A stretch of 64,000 nt of DNA from CAYOSF01 sp964406605 (GCA_964406605.1 CAYOSF010000015.1:13156-77155); one strand, 5' to 3'; shown: positions 52,046 to 61,514, counted from the first letter of the stretch. Translations and numbers: made by a program. Notes: generated by a model not told the origin, from the letters alone.

Positions 52046-54322
52046 TCACCGCAGCGGCTTCATCTGAGGGACGAACTGTGGGCGCCTCCGTCGACTCGTG
52101 TACCAACCGGCGGCCGCAAGGAGCGCGCCCGAGGCCGCCAGCGCGGCCGACAGCAGTGCGGTGCCGCCGGAGCTGGGCATCCCAAAGACCCCTCCGTCGC
52201 CGGAATTAGGCAGGGAAGCGGGCGGCGACTCCCCCTGCACCGTCAGGCTCAAGGAAGTGGGAACACCACCGCAGTCCGCCGCGACCGTAATCTCGCCCGG
52301 AGTGCTCCCCACGTAGAGCGTCGTCGTCGCCGACCCGTCGGTGTCCGTAGTCAAGAGGCTTGGATCGACGCGCGCGTCAGTCCCCGGCTGTGACATGACC
52401 TCAACCATGCAGAGTGCGTCGGCCACCGGCCCGCCGCCTGCTTCCGCAACCGCAACCGTCAGCGTGACCGATTGTCCGACCGACGGCGTCGTGTCGTCGG
52501 CGAGCATGAAGACCGTCCGCTCCTCTGGGAAGGAGGCCGGCGGCTCTTCAGACGTGGACGTCGGCGTAGCGGTGGCGGACGGCGTGTCCGTCGTGGTCGG
52601 CGTGGTCGTCGCTTCCCCGGTCTGAGTTATCGTCGGTGTCGCCGAGGCCGTGTCCGTGGCGGCTGGCGTATCCGTCGTCGTCGAGGTTGCGGTGGGTGTC
52701 TCGCTGGCCGTCGGTGTCGGCGTGTCGGTGTCGGTGGCTGTCGCGCTTGGCGTGTCCGTGACGGTTGCCGTAGCGGTGTCGGTCGGCGTCGGTGTGTCCG
52801 TCGGCGTGGGCGTCGAGGTATCGATGGGCGTGACGGTAGGCGGTATCGCCGTGTCCGTCGGGGTCGCGGTGGGCCCCAGGACGGTCGTGCTCTCCACGTC
52901 GCTGTTGTTGCCCTCGTTCGACTCGGCTACCACGTCCAGGGGGTCTGCGGTGGCGGTGTTGTCCACCGTTGCGTCCACCGCCGACGTGAGGAAGCCCGTG
53001 ATGGTGATCGTGGCGTAGGCGGCCGGGCCTGTCGCGAAGTCGTCGAGGTCGCAGTCAAGCGTGCCGCCCGTTACGGACCCGACAATGACGCAGGTCCCGC
53101 GCGTCGTCGAAAAGCCCGAGATGGTGAAGTTCGACGGCACCGTGTCCATCATGCGGACGAACGCCGCGCCGAACGAGCCGACGTTCCTGACCTCAATGGT
53201 GTAGGTGAACGTCTCGCCGGTGAACACCGGGTCGGCCGAGTCGGACTTCGTCACGGTCAGATCCGGCATGAGCGGCGTATCGGTCGGCGTGGGCGTGTCG
53301 GTGGGCGTGTCCGATGGTGTCGCGGTATCGGTCGGCGTGGCGGTGTCGGGGGGCGTCAGGGTATCGGTCGGCGTCGCTGTCTCCGTGGGCGTGTCCGTGG
53401 GTGTGGCAGTCTCCGTGGGCGTGGCGGTATCAGTCGGCGTGGCGGTATCAGTGGGCGTGGCGGTGTCGGTCGGCGTCGCCGTATCCGTGGGCGTGTCCGT
53501 GGGTGTTGGAGTCTCTGTGGGCGTGGCGGTATCAGTCGGCGTGGCGGTGTCGGTCGGTGTGTCGGTCGGTGTGTCGGTCGGAGTATCGGTCGGCGTGGGC
53601 GTCTCCGTCGGGGTGTCCGTGGGGGTGTTGGTCGGTGTGTCGGTCGGCGTGGGCGTCGTCGTCGGCGTGTCCGTCGGGGTGCTGGTCGGCGTGTCGGTGG
53701 GCGTCGGCGTGCTCGTCGGCGTGTCGGTGGGGGTGAAGGTAGGGGTGACGGTCGGTGTATCGGTCGGGGTCGGCGTAGGACCCAAGACCGTCGTGCTCTC
53801 GGTGGCGGAGTTGTTCCCCTCGTCGGACTCCGGAATGGTGTTGTACGGGTCCGCCGTCGCGGTGTTGCTCACCGTGACGTCCACGGCCGATGACAGATAG
53901 CCCGTTATCGTGATCGTGGCGAACCCTGCCGGGCCCGCGCCGAGGGATCCAAGGTCGCATTCGAGAGTGCCTCCGGTAACCGGCGGCACCAACACACAGA
54001 AACCGCGCGTCGTTGAGAAGCCCGTGAACGTGAAGTTCGCGGGCACCGTGTCCACCATGCGCACGAACTGCGCGCCGGCCACACCCGCGTTCCGCACCTC
54101 AATGGTGTAGGTGAACGTCTCGCCCGTGGCCACCGGGTCGGCCGAGTCCGTCTTGGTGACGGTGAGATCGGGCAGGCCCGGCGTTGGGGTGGCGGTCTGC
54201 GCCGCGGCTGAGCTCAGCGAAAGATGGAAGAGGAGCGACAGGCCGACCACCGCCAGGAGCAGACGTATCGCGGCCTTCCTCGTCACGTTCGGGGACCTCA
54301 AGATTCGGTTCTCACTACCCAT
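52046..54322 (-). CDS. Large secreted surface protein with duplicated DUF11/CARDB-like domains
   Basis: 758 residues. A signal peptide (LLLAVVGLSLLFHLSLSSAA, about 20-42) is followed by a DUF11/CARDB-like domain at 51-185 (VTKTDSADPVATGETFTYTI) and a TP-rich linker at 186-348. A second, clearly duplicated domain spans 351-483 (VTKSDSADPVFTGETFTYTI), followed by a second TP-rich linker to about 597. A Big-like domain lies at 598-700. The C-terminus has LPNSG near 703, a hydrophobic helix (LLSAALAASGALLAAAGWY) and SRRRRP, a sorting-signal-like tail. It is probably displayed on the cell surface. The linkers would be extended and possibly glycosylated. Nothing enzymatic is visible. Confidence 0.85.
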   Translation of the reverse strand: MGSENRILRSPNVTRKAAIRLLLAVVGLSLLFHLSLSSAAAQTATPTPGLPDLTVTKTDSADPVATGETFTYTIEVRNAGVAGAQFVRMVDTVPANFTFTGFSTTRGFCVLVPPVTGGTLECDLGSLGAGPAGFATITITGYLSSAVDVTVSNTATADPYNTIPESDEGNNSATESTTVLGPTPTPTDTPTVTPTFTPTDTPTSTPTPTDTPTSTPTDTPTTTPTPTDTPTNTPTDTPTETPTPTDTPTDTPTDTPTDTATPTDTATPTETPTPTDTPTDTATPTDTATPTDTATPTDTATPTETATPTDTPTETATPTDTLTPPDTATPTDTATPSDTPTDTPTPTDTPLMPDLTVTKSDSADPVFTGETFTYTIEVRNVGSFGAAFVRMMDTVPSNFTISGFSTTRGTCVIVGSVTGGTLDCDLDDFATGPAAYATITITGFLTSAVDATVDNTATADPLDVVAESNEGNNSDVESTTVLGPTATPTDTAIPPTVTPIDTSTPTPTDTPTPTDTATATVTDTPSATATDTDTPTPTASETPTATSTTTDTPAATDTASATPTITQTGEATTTPTTTDTPSATATPTSTSEEPPASFPEERTVFMLADDTTPSVGQSVTLTVAVAEAGGGPVADALCMVEVMSQPGTDARVDPSLLTTDTDGSATTTLYVGSTPGEITVAADCGGVPTSLSLTVQGESPPASLPNSGDGGVFGMPSSGGTALLSAALAASGALLAAAGWYTSRRRRPQFVPQMKPLR
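53275..53772 (-). repeat. Tandem TPTDT-type coding repeats
   Basis: About 500 bases of imperfect 12- and 18-base units encode runs of TPTDTPT and TATPTDT within the surface protein. A similar shorter run covers about 52545-52875. Such tracts expand and contract by slippage and are prone to assembly error. Confidence 0.85.
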
Positions 54323-54519
54323 TCAGCCAAGGCGCTACTCAGGGTGGATGCCCTGATGGGAGTATCGGACGCTGGAGAAAAGGCTTTAGGGGTTCTCCGA
54401 GAAGTTATCTAGGGTTGCCTGGGCCGTAGATCCGAGATCAAGGAGCCGTGCGGCGGGTCGCCCCGCCCGCCCCGCGACTGACTAGCCGGTCACCGACCTA
54501 CGTGCCCGTCAAGATCGAG

Positions 54520-54553
54520 CACGCCGGACAAGACCGATGGCCTGTCCGGCGTG
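54520..54553 (-). terminator. Hairpin downstream of acyl-CoA dehydrogenase
   Basis: CACGCCGGACA (54520-54530) pairs perfectly with TGTCCGGCGTG (54543-54553), an 11-bp stem with a 12-base loop, 33 bases beyond the dehydrogenase stop. No clear U-tract follows in either direction, so it may be a weak or factor-assisted terminator. Confidence 0.45.
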
Positions 54554-54585
54554 ACGTGTAGGATCCAGCCCGTTTCGCGGGCGGT

Positions 54586-55836
54586 CTAGTTTCCGAAGTC
54601 CCAGCCCATCCCGGAGTGGTACCGCCTGAGGATGTTCTTGGCGATCAGGATCTTGTGCACCTCATCCGGCCCGTCGGCGAGGCGCAGCGTGCGCGCACCC
54701 TCGTACATGGCAGCCAGCGGCAGGTCCCCGGACACTCCGGCGCCGCCCCACACCTGGATCGCCCGGTCGACGACGCGGTGATAGGCCTCAGGCACGAAGA
54801 TCTTGATCGCCGAGATGTCGGTTCGCGGATCGACCTCGCTCTCCATCTTCTCGGCGCAATGGATCGTCATGAGCCGCGCGGCCTGGATGTCGATGTAGGA
54901 GTCCGCGATGAAGCCCTGGATGAACTGCTTGGTCTCCAGCAGACCGCCGTGCACCTCGCGCACCATCGTGCGTTCGACCATCAGGTCGAAGGCGCGCCAC
55001 ATCTGCCCGATCGAGTTCATGCAGTGGTAGACTCGGCCGGCGCCAAGCCGATCCTGCGCCGCCTGGTGGCCGGTGCCGGTCTGTCCAAGCTGGTTCGTCA
55101 CCGGAACGCGAACGTCGTCGTAGATGATCTCGCAATGGTCGCTGTCGCGGCCCCAGACCGGCACGCCTCGAATGATGTTGACGCCGGGTGTGTCCCTGGG
55201 CACGATGATCTGCGTCATCTTGGCGTTGCGGTCCCCGGGGGCGTCGGGGTCCTCAGTGCGGCACATGACGATGAAGAAGTGCGCGCGCTTGCCGTTGGAC
55301 GTGAACCACTTGTGGCCGTTGATCACCCACTCGTCCCCGTCGCGCTTGGCGGTCGTCCGCAGCGAGCGCGGGTCGGAGCCCGCCGTATCCGGCTCGGTCA
55401 TCGAGAAGCCCGACTGCATCCCTTCCTCGATCATCGGGATGAGCCATTTCTTCTTCTGCTCCTCGGTGCCGTACTTGACCAGGATCGATTGGTTGCCTGA
55501 GTTAGGGGCGACGACGCCGAACAACGACGCCGCGCCCACCGCGTAGGCCAGCACCTCGTTCATGTAGGCGTGCTCGAGGAAGTTGAGCCCCGAGCCACCG
55601 TACTCCTCGGGCAGGTGCGGCGCCCAGAGGCCCGCTTCCTTCACCTTCCGCTGGATCCCCTCGCGCAACTGGCGTGATTCCTCCAGGTCGCTCTCTGTGA
55701 AGCGACCGTCTGTCCGCCAGCCCCAGAGCATGTTCTCGTTTGGGAGGATCTCTTTGTTCACGATCTCTGCCGTCAACTGGCGGATCTCGTTGACGCGCTC
55801 CGACAGAGTGGGCACCGGCTTGACGTTCATCTTCAT
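54586..55836 (-). CDS. Acyl-CoA dehydrogenase (ACAD10/11-like)
   Basis: 416 residues from ATG 55836, with AAAGGAGG upstream. Motifs: LWAPHLPEEYGGSGLNFLEH, FSMTEPDTAGSDPRSLRTTA, INGHKWFTSNG, RVPVTNQLGQTGTGHQAAQ and the C-terminal AIQVWGGAGVSGDLPLAAMY. The insertion pattern and the conserved RLGAGRVYHCMNSIGQM resemble ACAD10/11-like proteins, which act on long-chain or hydroxyacyl-CoA. It differs clearly from the other dehydrogenase at 38972-40219. FAD-dependent, electrons to ETF. Confidence 0.9.
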   Translation of the reverse strand: MKMNVKPVPTLSERVNEIRQLTAEIVNKEILPNENMLWGWRTDGRFTESDLEESRQLREGIQRKVKEAGLWAPHLPEEYGGSGLNFLEHAYMNEVLAYAVGAASLFGVVAPNSGNQSILVKYGTEEQKKKWLIPMIEEGMQSGFSMTEPDTAGSDPRSLRTTAKRDGDEWVINGHKWFTSNGKRAHFFIVMCRTEDPDAPGDRNAKMTQIIVPRDTPGVNIIRGVPVWGRDSDHCEIIYDDVRVPVTNQLGQTGTGHQAAQDRLGAGRVYHCMNSIGQMWRAFDLMVERTMVREVHGGLLETKQFIQGFIADSYIDIQAARLMTIHCAEKMESEVDPRTDISAIKIFVPEAYHRVVDRAIQVWGGAGVSGDLPLAAMYEGARTLRLADGPDEVHKILIAKNILRRYHSGMGWDFGN

Positions 55837-56045
55837 GGCAGCCTCCTTTGACGCCTCGTTGGCGTCTTATCCAGGGTGTGCGACCCTACACTATTATATG
55901 CCTGCTAGGGCAAGCTCGCGCAGTCGCCGCGGCGAGCCTGCTGCCGGGCATGCAGGCGCCGGTTCGGCCAGCTCGCCACCGGACCGGCCCCGGCCAACGA
56001 TACCACAGGCCGCGATGCCAACGAGAAGGCTGCGGGGTTGCATGG

Positions 56046-57134
56046 CTAACCCTGGTCGAGAACGGCCCGGATCGTCGCCGCATACGTCTCGCCCTCCGCG
56101 TCGTCGGTGACGATCTCGATCTCGGAAGCGGAGGAGACACCCAGGCCGAGCTCGGCGGCGCGCCTGATCTGCTCCTGCTGGAAGATCGGCCCGGTGCTCA
56201 CGTCCGGCGTCGTGCCCAGGTGGCGCAGGATCGCCACGCCCACGGCGTCGAGCGCTACCCGGTCCGTCCCCGCCAAGACTACTCCGGCCTCGACCTCTGT
56301 CCCCAGGTCCGGCCCACCGTCCACGAAGGCCCGCACACCGTCGATTACCACCAGGGCGGGCGTGTAGGAGGTGTTGATCTCGGCGATCATCGACCGGATG
56401 TAGGGGGAGCCGTGCATTTCGTCCATGTAGTTGTAGCCGCCGCCGGGCAGTTGGTAGGCGACGAGGCCCACCGAGTTCTTCAGAGACAGCGTGAAATGCC
56501 CCCCGTGACCGTGGGTCTTCAGGTTGCACGTCTCCACCACGGCGTCCGATTCGAGCAGCAGGCGCGCCACCGATATCCCATCCTGCCAGTGGCTCTCCGG
56601 CGGGTAGAACTTGGTCCAGCCGTCCTGCTCCATCTCGTTCAGGAACAGCAGGTCGAGACCCAAGTCCTGCGCCACCGCCACGGCTCCGGCCCCCTCGGCT
56701 ATGGCACGGGTGTCTCTCCCCACGCCCGAGCGCTCGGCGACGGTGACGTTCGACGCGCCCCGCCCCAGGACGCTCTCCGCGACGGCTCTCAGCGTATCGG
56801 CATGGGTGACGCAGGGGGTCGGCAAAGTGCCGTTGAAGTTGGGCTTGAGGTAGACCCGGCTGCCCTGCAGCCCTTCCGGCGAGACGAGATCGACGGCGCG
56901 CCGGACGCCGCTACCGCGGTCGGTCGTGCGAATGAGGGCGACCCTCGAGCCGGCTGCCGGCAGCGGGGAAGCGGTGGGGGCGGGTTCGGTCGGTGTGGCG
57001 GGCGGCGGTGTCCGTGTCGGCGCGCGCTCGTCCTTCTCCGCGCCGTCGCACCCAGCGAGTAGCGCCAGCGAGCCGGCGCCGAGCGCGCAAACACTGAGGA
57101 AGTCCCGCCGGCTGAGTGAATGTCTGAGCTTCAT
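56046..57134 (-). CDS. DUF362 lipoprotein with Tat-like signal
   Basis: 362 residues. The N-terminus has a twin-arginine motif (SRRDFLSVCALG) and a lipobox (LALLAGCDG), then a Thr/Pro-rich tether to about residue 62. The DUF362 region contains GSRVYLKPNFNGTLPTPCVT, DAVVETCNLKTHGHGGHFTL and LVVIDGVRAFVDGGPDLG. DUF362 proteins are often linked to ferredoxin or other redox domains, but none is present here. Tat export suggests the protein folds with a cofactor before secretion. It follows the GRE activase by 111 bases on the same strand. Confidence 0.85.
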   Translation of the reverse strand: MKLRHSLSRRDFLSVCALGAGSLALLAGCDGAEKDERAPTRTPPPATPTEPAPTASPLPAAGSRVALIRTTDRGSGVRRAVDLVSPEGLQGSRVYLKPNFNGTLPTPCVTHADTLRAVAESVLGRGASNVTVAERSGVGRDTRAIAEGAGAVAVAQDLGLDLLFLNEMEQDGWTKFYPPESHWQDGISVARLLLESDAVVETCNLKTHGHGGHFTLSLKNSVGLVAYQLPGGGYNYMDEMHGSPYIRSMIAEINTSYTPALVVIDGVRAFVDGGPDLGTEVEAGVVLAGTDRVALDAVGVAILRHLGTTPDVSTGPIFQQEQIRRAAELGLGVSSASEIEIVTDDAEGETYAATIRAVLDQG

Positions 57135-57245
57135 GGTAGCCTCACCCTCGCGCTCTCATGCAGGTCCGGCAGCCGGGAGCCCGACGGACACGGCAAGTCC
57201 AGTCTGTACGCATCCGCTCGCCGCAAGCCGATCGGGATGGCCTCC

Positions 57246-58184
57246 TCATCCACACAGGGCCTCGAAGAACGCGGTCTCGCAGGCGGCCTGATCGTCGCGC
57301 GAGATCCATCCCTCGTGCCGGTAGCCGCTCGCCCGGCCCACGCTCGCGGCCTTCTCGGCCCAGAGGGGGTTATACGAGAGCAGACTCGCTTCCCGGAAGC
57401 CGAGCCGCCGCAGGAACGTGCCGATGGCGCGCAAGTTGTCCAGGTCGGCGGTGAGGCCGGGGATCAGCGGCACGCGCGGCAGGACACGCTCTCGCGCTCG
57501 TTCGGCCAGGGCCTCCAAGTTGCGCAGAATGACATCGTTGGGCCGGCCTGTGTGACGCTCGTGCAGCTCACTGTCGATGAACTTCAGGTCATAGTAGATG
57601 AGGTCGAGGTGAGGGAGCAGCCGGTCGCGGAAGGTCTCCAGCCTGAACAACCCGCACGTCTCCACAAGCGTTTGGACGCCCGCGGCCTGCAGTTGTCTGG
57701 TAAGCTCCTCGACGTAGCCAGGGAACATCGTGGCTTCGCCGCCGGAGAGGGTCACCCCGCCGCCGGAGTTGCCGTAGAACGGCCGGTCGCGGAGCAGGAC
57801 CGGCAGGAGATCGTCGATCTCCCAGAAGCGGCCGACCCGCTTGAGGGCGTCCGTGGGGCAGACGTCGGCGCAGGCGCCACAGCGGTCGCAGCGGGGCCGG
57901 TCGAAGGAGACCGCAGGGCCCGCGCCCAACGCCCCCGGCCCGCAGACCGGCATGCACTCGCCGCAGGCGATGCACTCCTTCTCCAGAAAGGCGATCTCAG
58001 GGCGACTATTGATGGCCTCCGGGTTGTGGCACCAGACGCAGGCGAGCGGGCAGCCCTTGAAGAAGACGGTCGTCCTGATGCCCGGCCCGTCGTCCAGCGA
58101 GTTGGTGCGTACGTCCACGATGAGCGGCCGCCGTCGCTCCGGCGACGATGGTCTTCCGGCCACCGTTGCTTCGGGCCTCACCAT
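57246..58184 (-). CDS. Glycyl-radical enzyme activating protein (radical SAM)
   Basis: 312 residues. The radical SAM cluster motif is FFKGCPLACVWCHNPEA (C-x3-C-x2-C). Two ferredoxin-type four-Cys clusters follow (CIACGECMPVCGPGAL and CDRCGACADVCPTDAL), as usual for activases of non-PFL glycyl radical enzymes. GGVTLSGGEATMFPGY and the C-terminal ETCGLF segment are also typical. It generates the Gly radical in the adjacent enzyme using SAM and an electron donor. It lies 5 bases after the GRE gene. Confidence 0.93.
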   Translation of the reverse strand: MVRPEATVAGRPSSPERRRPLIVDVRTNSLDDGPGIRTTVFFKGCPLACVWCHNPEAINSRPEIAFLEKECIACGECMPVCGPGALGAGPAVSFDRPRCDRCGACADVCPTDALKRVGRFWEIDDLLPVLLRDRPFYGNSGGGVTLSGGEATMFPGYVEELTRQLQAAGVQTLVETCGLFRLETFRDRLLPHLDLIYYDLKFIDSELHERHTGRPNDVILRNLEALAERARERVLPRVPLIPGLTADLDNLRAIGTFLRRLGFREASLLSYNPLWAEKAASVGRASGYRHEGWISRDDQAACETAFFEALCG

Positions 58185-58189
58185 GACGG

Positions 58190-61183
58190 CTAGCGATACT
58201 CCGCCCGCTCGATCAGCTCGATCTGCATCTCCCGGTTCAGCTCGACGAAGTAGGCGTTGTAGCCGGAGATGCGGACCATCAGGTTGCGGTAGTTTTCCGG
58301 GTGCTCCATCGCGTCGCGGAGCGTCTCGCTGGTCACCATGTTGAACTGCATTTGCATGCCGCCCAGATCGAAGTAGGTCTTCGCGTATGCGGTCGCGTGC
58401 TCGACGAACTCGGCGTGGGGCTCGCCCGGCGCCGGTGTCAGCTTGACGTTGAACGCGATGTTGTTCGGCATCTTGAGCGGGTCCAGCGCGGCCACGGTGC
58501 GGATGTTGTCCGACAGGCTGGGGGACGCCGACGCCGTGGGCGTGATGCCGGGGGTGAACGCCTTGCCCCGCTTCCGTCCGCTGGGCAGCGCGCCGGAGAG
58601 CGTCCCGAACACCACGTGGTTCGACATGCTCCAGAAGCCGCTCGTGTAGCGGCCGCCCCTGTAGTTCGTCTTGGATTGGTACTCGTCGTAGATGAAGTTG
58701 ATGACCTCCTCGGCCATCTCCCGCGTGCCGGGGGCGTCCGAGCCGAACTTGGGCACCTTCCTCATGATGCGGGCGTGCAGCGCCTCGTGGCCGGCGAAGT
58801 CGTCGCGGAGCGCCTGGGTGAGAGTCGCGAAGTCGACGGATTTCTCCTCGTACACCAACTGCTTGATCGCGAGCAGGCTATCGACCACGTCGGCCACGGA
58901 GACCAGGGCGGCGCCGGAGCTGTTGTACTTCGCGCCGCCGTCGATGACATCCCGGCCGCTCTCGAGGCACCCCTGCACGAGAGACGACAGCAGCGGCGTG
59001 GGGTGCAGGTATTGATGGGCGCGGCCGAGCAGGTTGTTGTACGCCACGGACTGGCCGATCAGGTAGCCCAGTTGGGTCTTGTAGGCGGCCAGGAACTTGT
59101 CGAACGTGTCGAAGCGCGCAGGGTCCGTGACGTCCCCGGTGTGGGGGCCGATCTGCTCTCGGATCAGCGGGTGATAGCCGTCATTCAGCGCCATCTCGAG
59201 GGCTGCGACCGTATTCAAGAGCATGCAGTTGGTGTGGCCGAAGTGGCGGCCGCAACTGGTCGGCTCGACGCAGCCGGTGGCGCCCCAGTCCCGCGCGTGC
59301 TCGGGGGCGAACCCCTGGTCGACCAGCGCCGCGATGACCGCTTCGTCGTTGTGGATCGAGGGCGTCGAGGTGGTGATGACGTTGACCTCGCAGAGGCGAC
59401 GCAGGTACTCGAGGGAGTTGACCTTCGGGTGGTAGCGGGCGTTCAGGTTGGGGTCGCGCAGCGTCAGCATCTCGGCGACCTTGAGCACGACGTAGGTCGT
59501 GTCGCAGACGGCGCTGTTGCCCTCGGCATCGACGCCGCCGACCGTGGTCGCCATGTCGGACGAGCTGCCGGCGAACAGCCTGAGGCCGACGCTCGGCACG
59601 AGGGGGAGATGATCGTTGCACTGGAGGAAGAACGATCCCACCAGCTCGATGGAACGCCGGATCACGGCCTCGCGCTCCTCGTCGTTCCGCGCCGAGGCGA
59701 CGTCGCGGAGGAAGTAGGGCTGGAGCCACGTGTCCAGCCGCCCGATGGAGAAGCCCGCGTTCATGTTCTCCATGTGCAACGCGATCTTGCAGATCCAGAT
59801 CGCGTTCAGCGCTTCGTGCAGCGACTCCGCCGGGCTGGCGGGCACCTTGCGGCAGATGCGGGCCATCTCCAGTAGCTCGTCCCGCCGCCCCGCCTGCGCC
59901 GAGTCGCCGGAATCGAGTTTGCCGGCCATCGACTCCGCCTTCTCCGCCAGCCGCTCCGCGTAGCGCAGCGTGCCGTCGATCACGGTCTGGATGGCCCGGT
60001 AGAAGCTGCGGCTCCGCTCGTCGGTCGCGCTCTCCTCTCGTCGTGCCGCGTCCTCGCGAAACGGGAGGAGACCGCGCTCGAGCATCGCCGGGTAGTCGGG
60101 GATGGTATGGGAGACGGCGGCGGTCTTCCACATGAAGTAGAGGACCCAGCGCTCGTCCAATTGCTGGCAACGCGGGTTGTTCCATTCGTGCCGCGTCCAC
60201 TCGCGGACGTTGCGGTCGACCCAGAACGGGAAGATGTCCTGCGTGAGCAGCTCGACGTCTTCGGGTGACACGAGGTAGGGGTTCAGCGGGCGGTTGCCCA
60301 CCGTGGTCAACTCGGACCAGATGGTGGTGCCCGCCATCTCGGGGTAGATGACCACGCCGGGGAACTTGGTGGTCGTGGTCCCGGCCAGCAGGCCGCGGTC
60401 CCGGATGAGCGGCTCCTTGTTCACCAGGAGGTGGTGGAGCGCGCCGGCCTGTCTCAGCTCCGGGTCGATCTCGTTGCCCTCGGCGTCCGTCTCGAAGCCG
60501 TGTTCTCGGTAGTAGTCGGTGATCAGGCGCGCGCGTTCGGTGCAGACCTCGCCGTGCGCGCCGAAGAACTCCGCGCGCATGGCCTTGAGGCGGGGGAAGT
60601 CATCGAGGGTGTAGCGGCTGAGGTAGGGGTCGTCGAGGGCGACCACCTCGTCCGTCGGCTCGCAGCGCAGGGTCTCGCGCCGCTGCTCCACCTTGGAGGC
60701 CTCCAGCATGGAGTCGCCGAGCTCCTTCACGTCCGCCGCGCCGTTCGTCTCGCTGAGCGTCTTCCGCCAGTCGCGATTGCGGACGACGGCGGTGAGGTGA
60801 CCGAGCCGGCCGAGATGGGTCATGTTGCCCTCGAACGACAGCTCGTTGTCGATCATCAGGTTCAGCGGGTCGCCGCTGGCGAAGGGGGACAGGAAGGTGC
60901 GGAGAGCGTTCGTGTCGCGAAAGGTCACTGTGAGGTGTGGGTCCGAGGCACGGCCAACGCCCGCCCGCATCCGGCCTCCCTCAATCGTAAGGTAGAGGTT
61001 CGTGGCGCCGTCCTCGGTGCGGAACTGGAACCGGGAGTCGAACGGCTCCAGCGTTCCGTTGTGGCGGCGGTACAGTTCGCCTCGAAGGTCCGCCGCCCGG
61101 TTGAAGGCCAGCGCCATCAGCTTCAGCACGGATGCCAGATAGGGGCCGGTCGTGCGCTCCAGGACGGCCTCTCGCACTCCCAT
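58190..61183 (-). CDS. Glycyl-radical enzyme with N-terminal SCP2-like domain
   Basis: 997 residues from ATG 61183, with AAGGAG upstream; a GTG one codon earlier is also possible. The C-terminal 800 residues are a glycyl radical enzyme with the thiyl-radical Cys in GATGCVEPTSCG (Cys638) and the Gly-radical loop VRISGYNAYFVELN (Gly974). GCVE belongs to the glycerol/diol dehydratase-like branch and related eliminases rather than PFL (CC) or benzylsuccinate synthase. The first 150 residues are extra and resemble an SCP2 sterol-carrier domain (TIEGGRMRAGVG, then LSFEGNMTHLGRLGHL). The reaction and substrate are unknown. The enzyme must work anaerobically. Operon: GRE, activase, DUF362. Confidence 0.88.
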   Translation of the reverse strand: MGVREAVLERTTGPYLASVLKLMALAFNRAADLRGELYRRHNGTLEPFDSRFQFRTEDGATNLYLTIEGGRMRAGVGRASDPHLTVTFRDTNALRTFLSPFASGDPLNLMIDNELSFEGNMTHLGRLGHLTAVVRNRDWRKTLSETNGAADVKELGDSMLEASKVEQRRETLRCEPTDEVVALDDPYLSRYTLDDFPRLKAMRAEFFGAHGEVCTERARLITDYYREHGFETDAEGNEIDPELRQAGALHHLLVNKEPLIRDRGLLAGTTTTKFPGVVIYPEMAGTTIWSELTTVGNRPLNPYLVSPEDVELLTQDIFPFWVDRNVREWTRHEWNNPRCQQLDERWVLYFMWKTAAVSHTIPDYPAMLERGLLPFREDAARREESATDERSRSFYRAIQTVIDGTLRYAERLAEKAESMAGKLDSGDSAQAGRRDELLEMARICRKVPASPAESLHEALNAIWICKIALHMENMNAGFSIGRLDTWLQPYFLRDVASARNDEEREAVIRRSIELVGSFFLQCNDHLPLVPSVGLRLFAGSSSDMATTVGGVDAEGNSAVCDTTYVVLKVAEMLTLRDPNLNARYHPKVNSLEYLRRLCEVNVITTSTPSIHNDEAVIAALVDQGFAPEHARDWGATGCVEPTSCGRHFGHTNCMLLNTVAALEMALNDGYHPLIREQIGPHTGDVTDPARFDTFDKFLAAYKTQLGYLIGQSVAYNNLLGRAHQYLHPTPLLSSLVQGCLESGRDVIDGGAKYNSSGAALVSVADVVDSLLAIKQLVYEEKSVDFATLTQALRDDFAGHEALHARIMRKVPKFGSDAPGTREMAEEVINFIYDEYQSKTNYRGGRYTSGFWSMSNHVVFGTLSGALPSGRKRGKAFTPGITPTASASPSLSDNIRTVAALDPLKMPNNIAFNVKLTPAPGEPHAEFVEHATAYAKTYFDLGGMQMQFNMVTSETLRDAMEHPENYRNLMVRISGYNAYFVELNREMQIELIERAEYR

Positions 61184-61514
61184 CACGTCTCTCCTTGTCC
61201 CAAGCTTCGCCTGCCGCGTCGCGGATTCACCTGTCCCCTAGACGGTAGCATACGAGACGCTTTGCATCCCTGTGGCCGCTTCGGCCCCAGGGCGAGCAAG
61301 GACCAGCAGCAGGGCGAAGTAGGGTCGCGGGTCAGGGGTCGAGGGTCGAGGTGCGACCGGGGGTGACATGGAGGCCTTTGAGGGAGGACAGCGGGCACGG
61401 TGTCCAAGGCAAGGTCTGATTGTTTTGCAGGCGATCGATCGGTTCGTATCTGGCGGGGACGGCTCTTGCCGGGTGTGTTTGATTGTATGGTGCGGTGGGT
61501 GGTGGAAAACGCCA

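Noticed and set aside
52472..53893. Arg/Gly-rich 473-residue rightward frame
   Set aside because: Antisense of the same repeat gene, composition unlike any protein, no ribosome site.
53205..53900. Long rightward frame of Val/Ser/Gly repeats
   Set aside because: It is the antisense of the TP-repeat linkers of the leftward surface protein; the repeats keep all frames open.
58301..59875. 524-residue rightward frame opposite the glycyl-radical enzyme
   Set aside because: Antisense shadow; the opposite strand has exact GRE motifs.
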